Assembly: GCF_000204925.1 (NCBI RefSeq)
Contig: NC_015435.1
Coordinates: 1,567,160 to 1,631,159 of the forward strand
Length of the DNA stretch: 64,000 nucleotides
Source: Metallosphaera cuprina Ar-4
Lineage (GTDB): Archaea; Thermoproteota; Thermoprotei_A; Sulfolobales; Sulfolobaceae
Reading direction: 5' to 3'
Shown here one piece after another: positions 63,879 to 64,000 of this stretch (position 1 is the first letter of the stretch; every line of letters starts with the position of its first letter). The position numbers and the translations under genes were made by a program. The notes under the pieces are model-generated. The model saw only the letters and a program-made list of their open reading frames with translations. It did not search any database and was not told the DNA's origin.

Positions 63879-64000
63879 CGTTTTTCACCTCAAGGTTTTC
63901 GAGGTTCCAGACCCTACTTATTAAACTGTCATCCAAGCCTAGTTTCCTCACCTTCTCTTCTAATTCGGCGTCGCTCATGGGATTCTTAAAATGACCCCTA
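63865..64000 (-). CDS. prpD: C-terminus of MmgE/PrpD (2-methylcitrate dehydratase), cut by edge
   Basis: The last 44 residues of a protein entering from the right edge: GHFKNPMSDAELEEKVRKLG is the usual near-C-terminal signature of the PrpD family. It ends with TAA at 63865. It is the first visible gene of a prpD-prpB-CBS-gltA operon. Confidence 0.72.
   Translation of the reverse strand, partial: RGHFKNPMSDAELEEKVRKLGLDDSLISRVWNLENLEVKNVVSW

Noticed and set aside
1-64000. tRNA, rRNA or replication origin
   Set aside because: I saw no cloverleaf with a GTTCGA-type arm, no rRNA sequence, and no origin-linked Orc1/Cdc6 gene, though short RNAs could be missed by eye.

Overview
The window looks like the chromosome of an aerobic, acidophilic crenarchaeon of the order Sulfolobales. 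The evidence is two complete Sox-type respiratory gene sets (SoxEFGH with the fused SoxM, and SoxABC with SoxL/SoxD-like genes), sulfocyanin, sulerythrin, a four-subunit pyruvate:ferredoxin oxidoreductase and a Cut-type molybdenum hydroxylase. First genes of operons have a TATA box about 25 bases before the start codon (leaderless style). Many internal genes start at TTG or GTG behind a GGTGA ribosome-binding site. The genus Metallosphaera is my best guess from the spacing of the two sox clusters, but this is from memory and not proven here.

Layout. 1-7.4 kb: amino-acid permease (cut by the window edge), peroxiredoxin, GT2 glycosyltransferase, CLC chloride transporter, rhodanese, HerA-type ATPase. 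7.5-10.2 kb: a four-gene sulfur-trafficking operon (TusA-like, sulfide:quinone-reductase-like flavoprotein, DsrE-like, DUF1641 with internal repeats). 10.2-18 kb: a possible hidden 58-residue protein, an ABC exporter, unknown proteins, M32 carboxypeptidase, an ACT/UPF0210 pair, a hydrolase, an EamA transporter. 18-18.8 kb is non-coding with transposase-like remnants. 18.8-21.9 kb is etfBA-fixCX. 21.9-24.1 kb is a decayed patch with a VapBC toxin-antitoxin pair, at least two gene relics and a frameshifted ORF.

24-34 kb holds small membrane proteins, two DUF1404 genes, soxM, and the divergent soxEFGHI-like operon. 34-41 kb: transporters, porGDAB, and a fused iron-sulfur/membrane-anchor protein without a catalytic partner. 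41-50.8 kb: a Na/Ca-exchanger-like protein, a winged-helix regulator, a HEAT-repeat pseudogene, the Cut-type aldehyde oxidoreductase, and a sulerythrin / CCG-domain / DUF3501 operon. 50.9-60.8 kb: esterase, glycosyltransferase, a third DUF1404 gene, soxCBA divergent from soxL-soxD-soxD', then two tandem 4-TM proteins and two DUF2173-like proteins. 60.8-64 kb: prpD (partial), prpB, a CBS-pair protein and citrate synthase.

How it fits together. Electrons from Etf/FixCX and the SQR-like flavoprotein could enter the quinone pool and leave through the SoxABC quinol oxidase or through the SoxFG / sulfocyanin / SoxHM chain. Acetyl-CoA from Por feeds the citrate synthase, which sits with methylcitrate-cycle genes. 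The least explained parts are the DUF1404 genes beside both oxidases, the small membrane and DUF2173 genes behind soxL, and the repeated DUF1641 protein of the sulfur operon.
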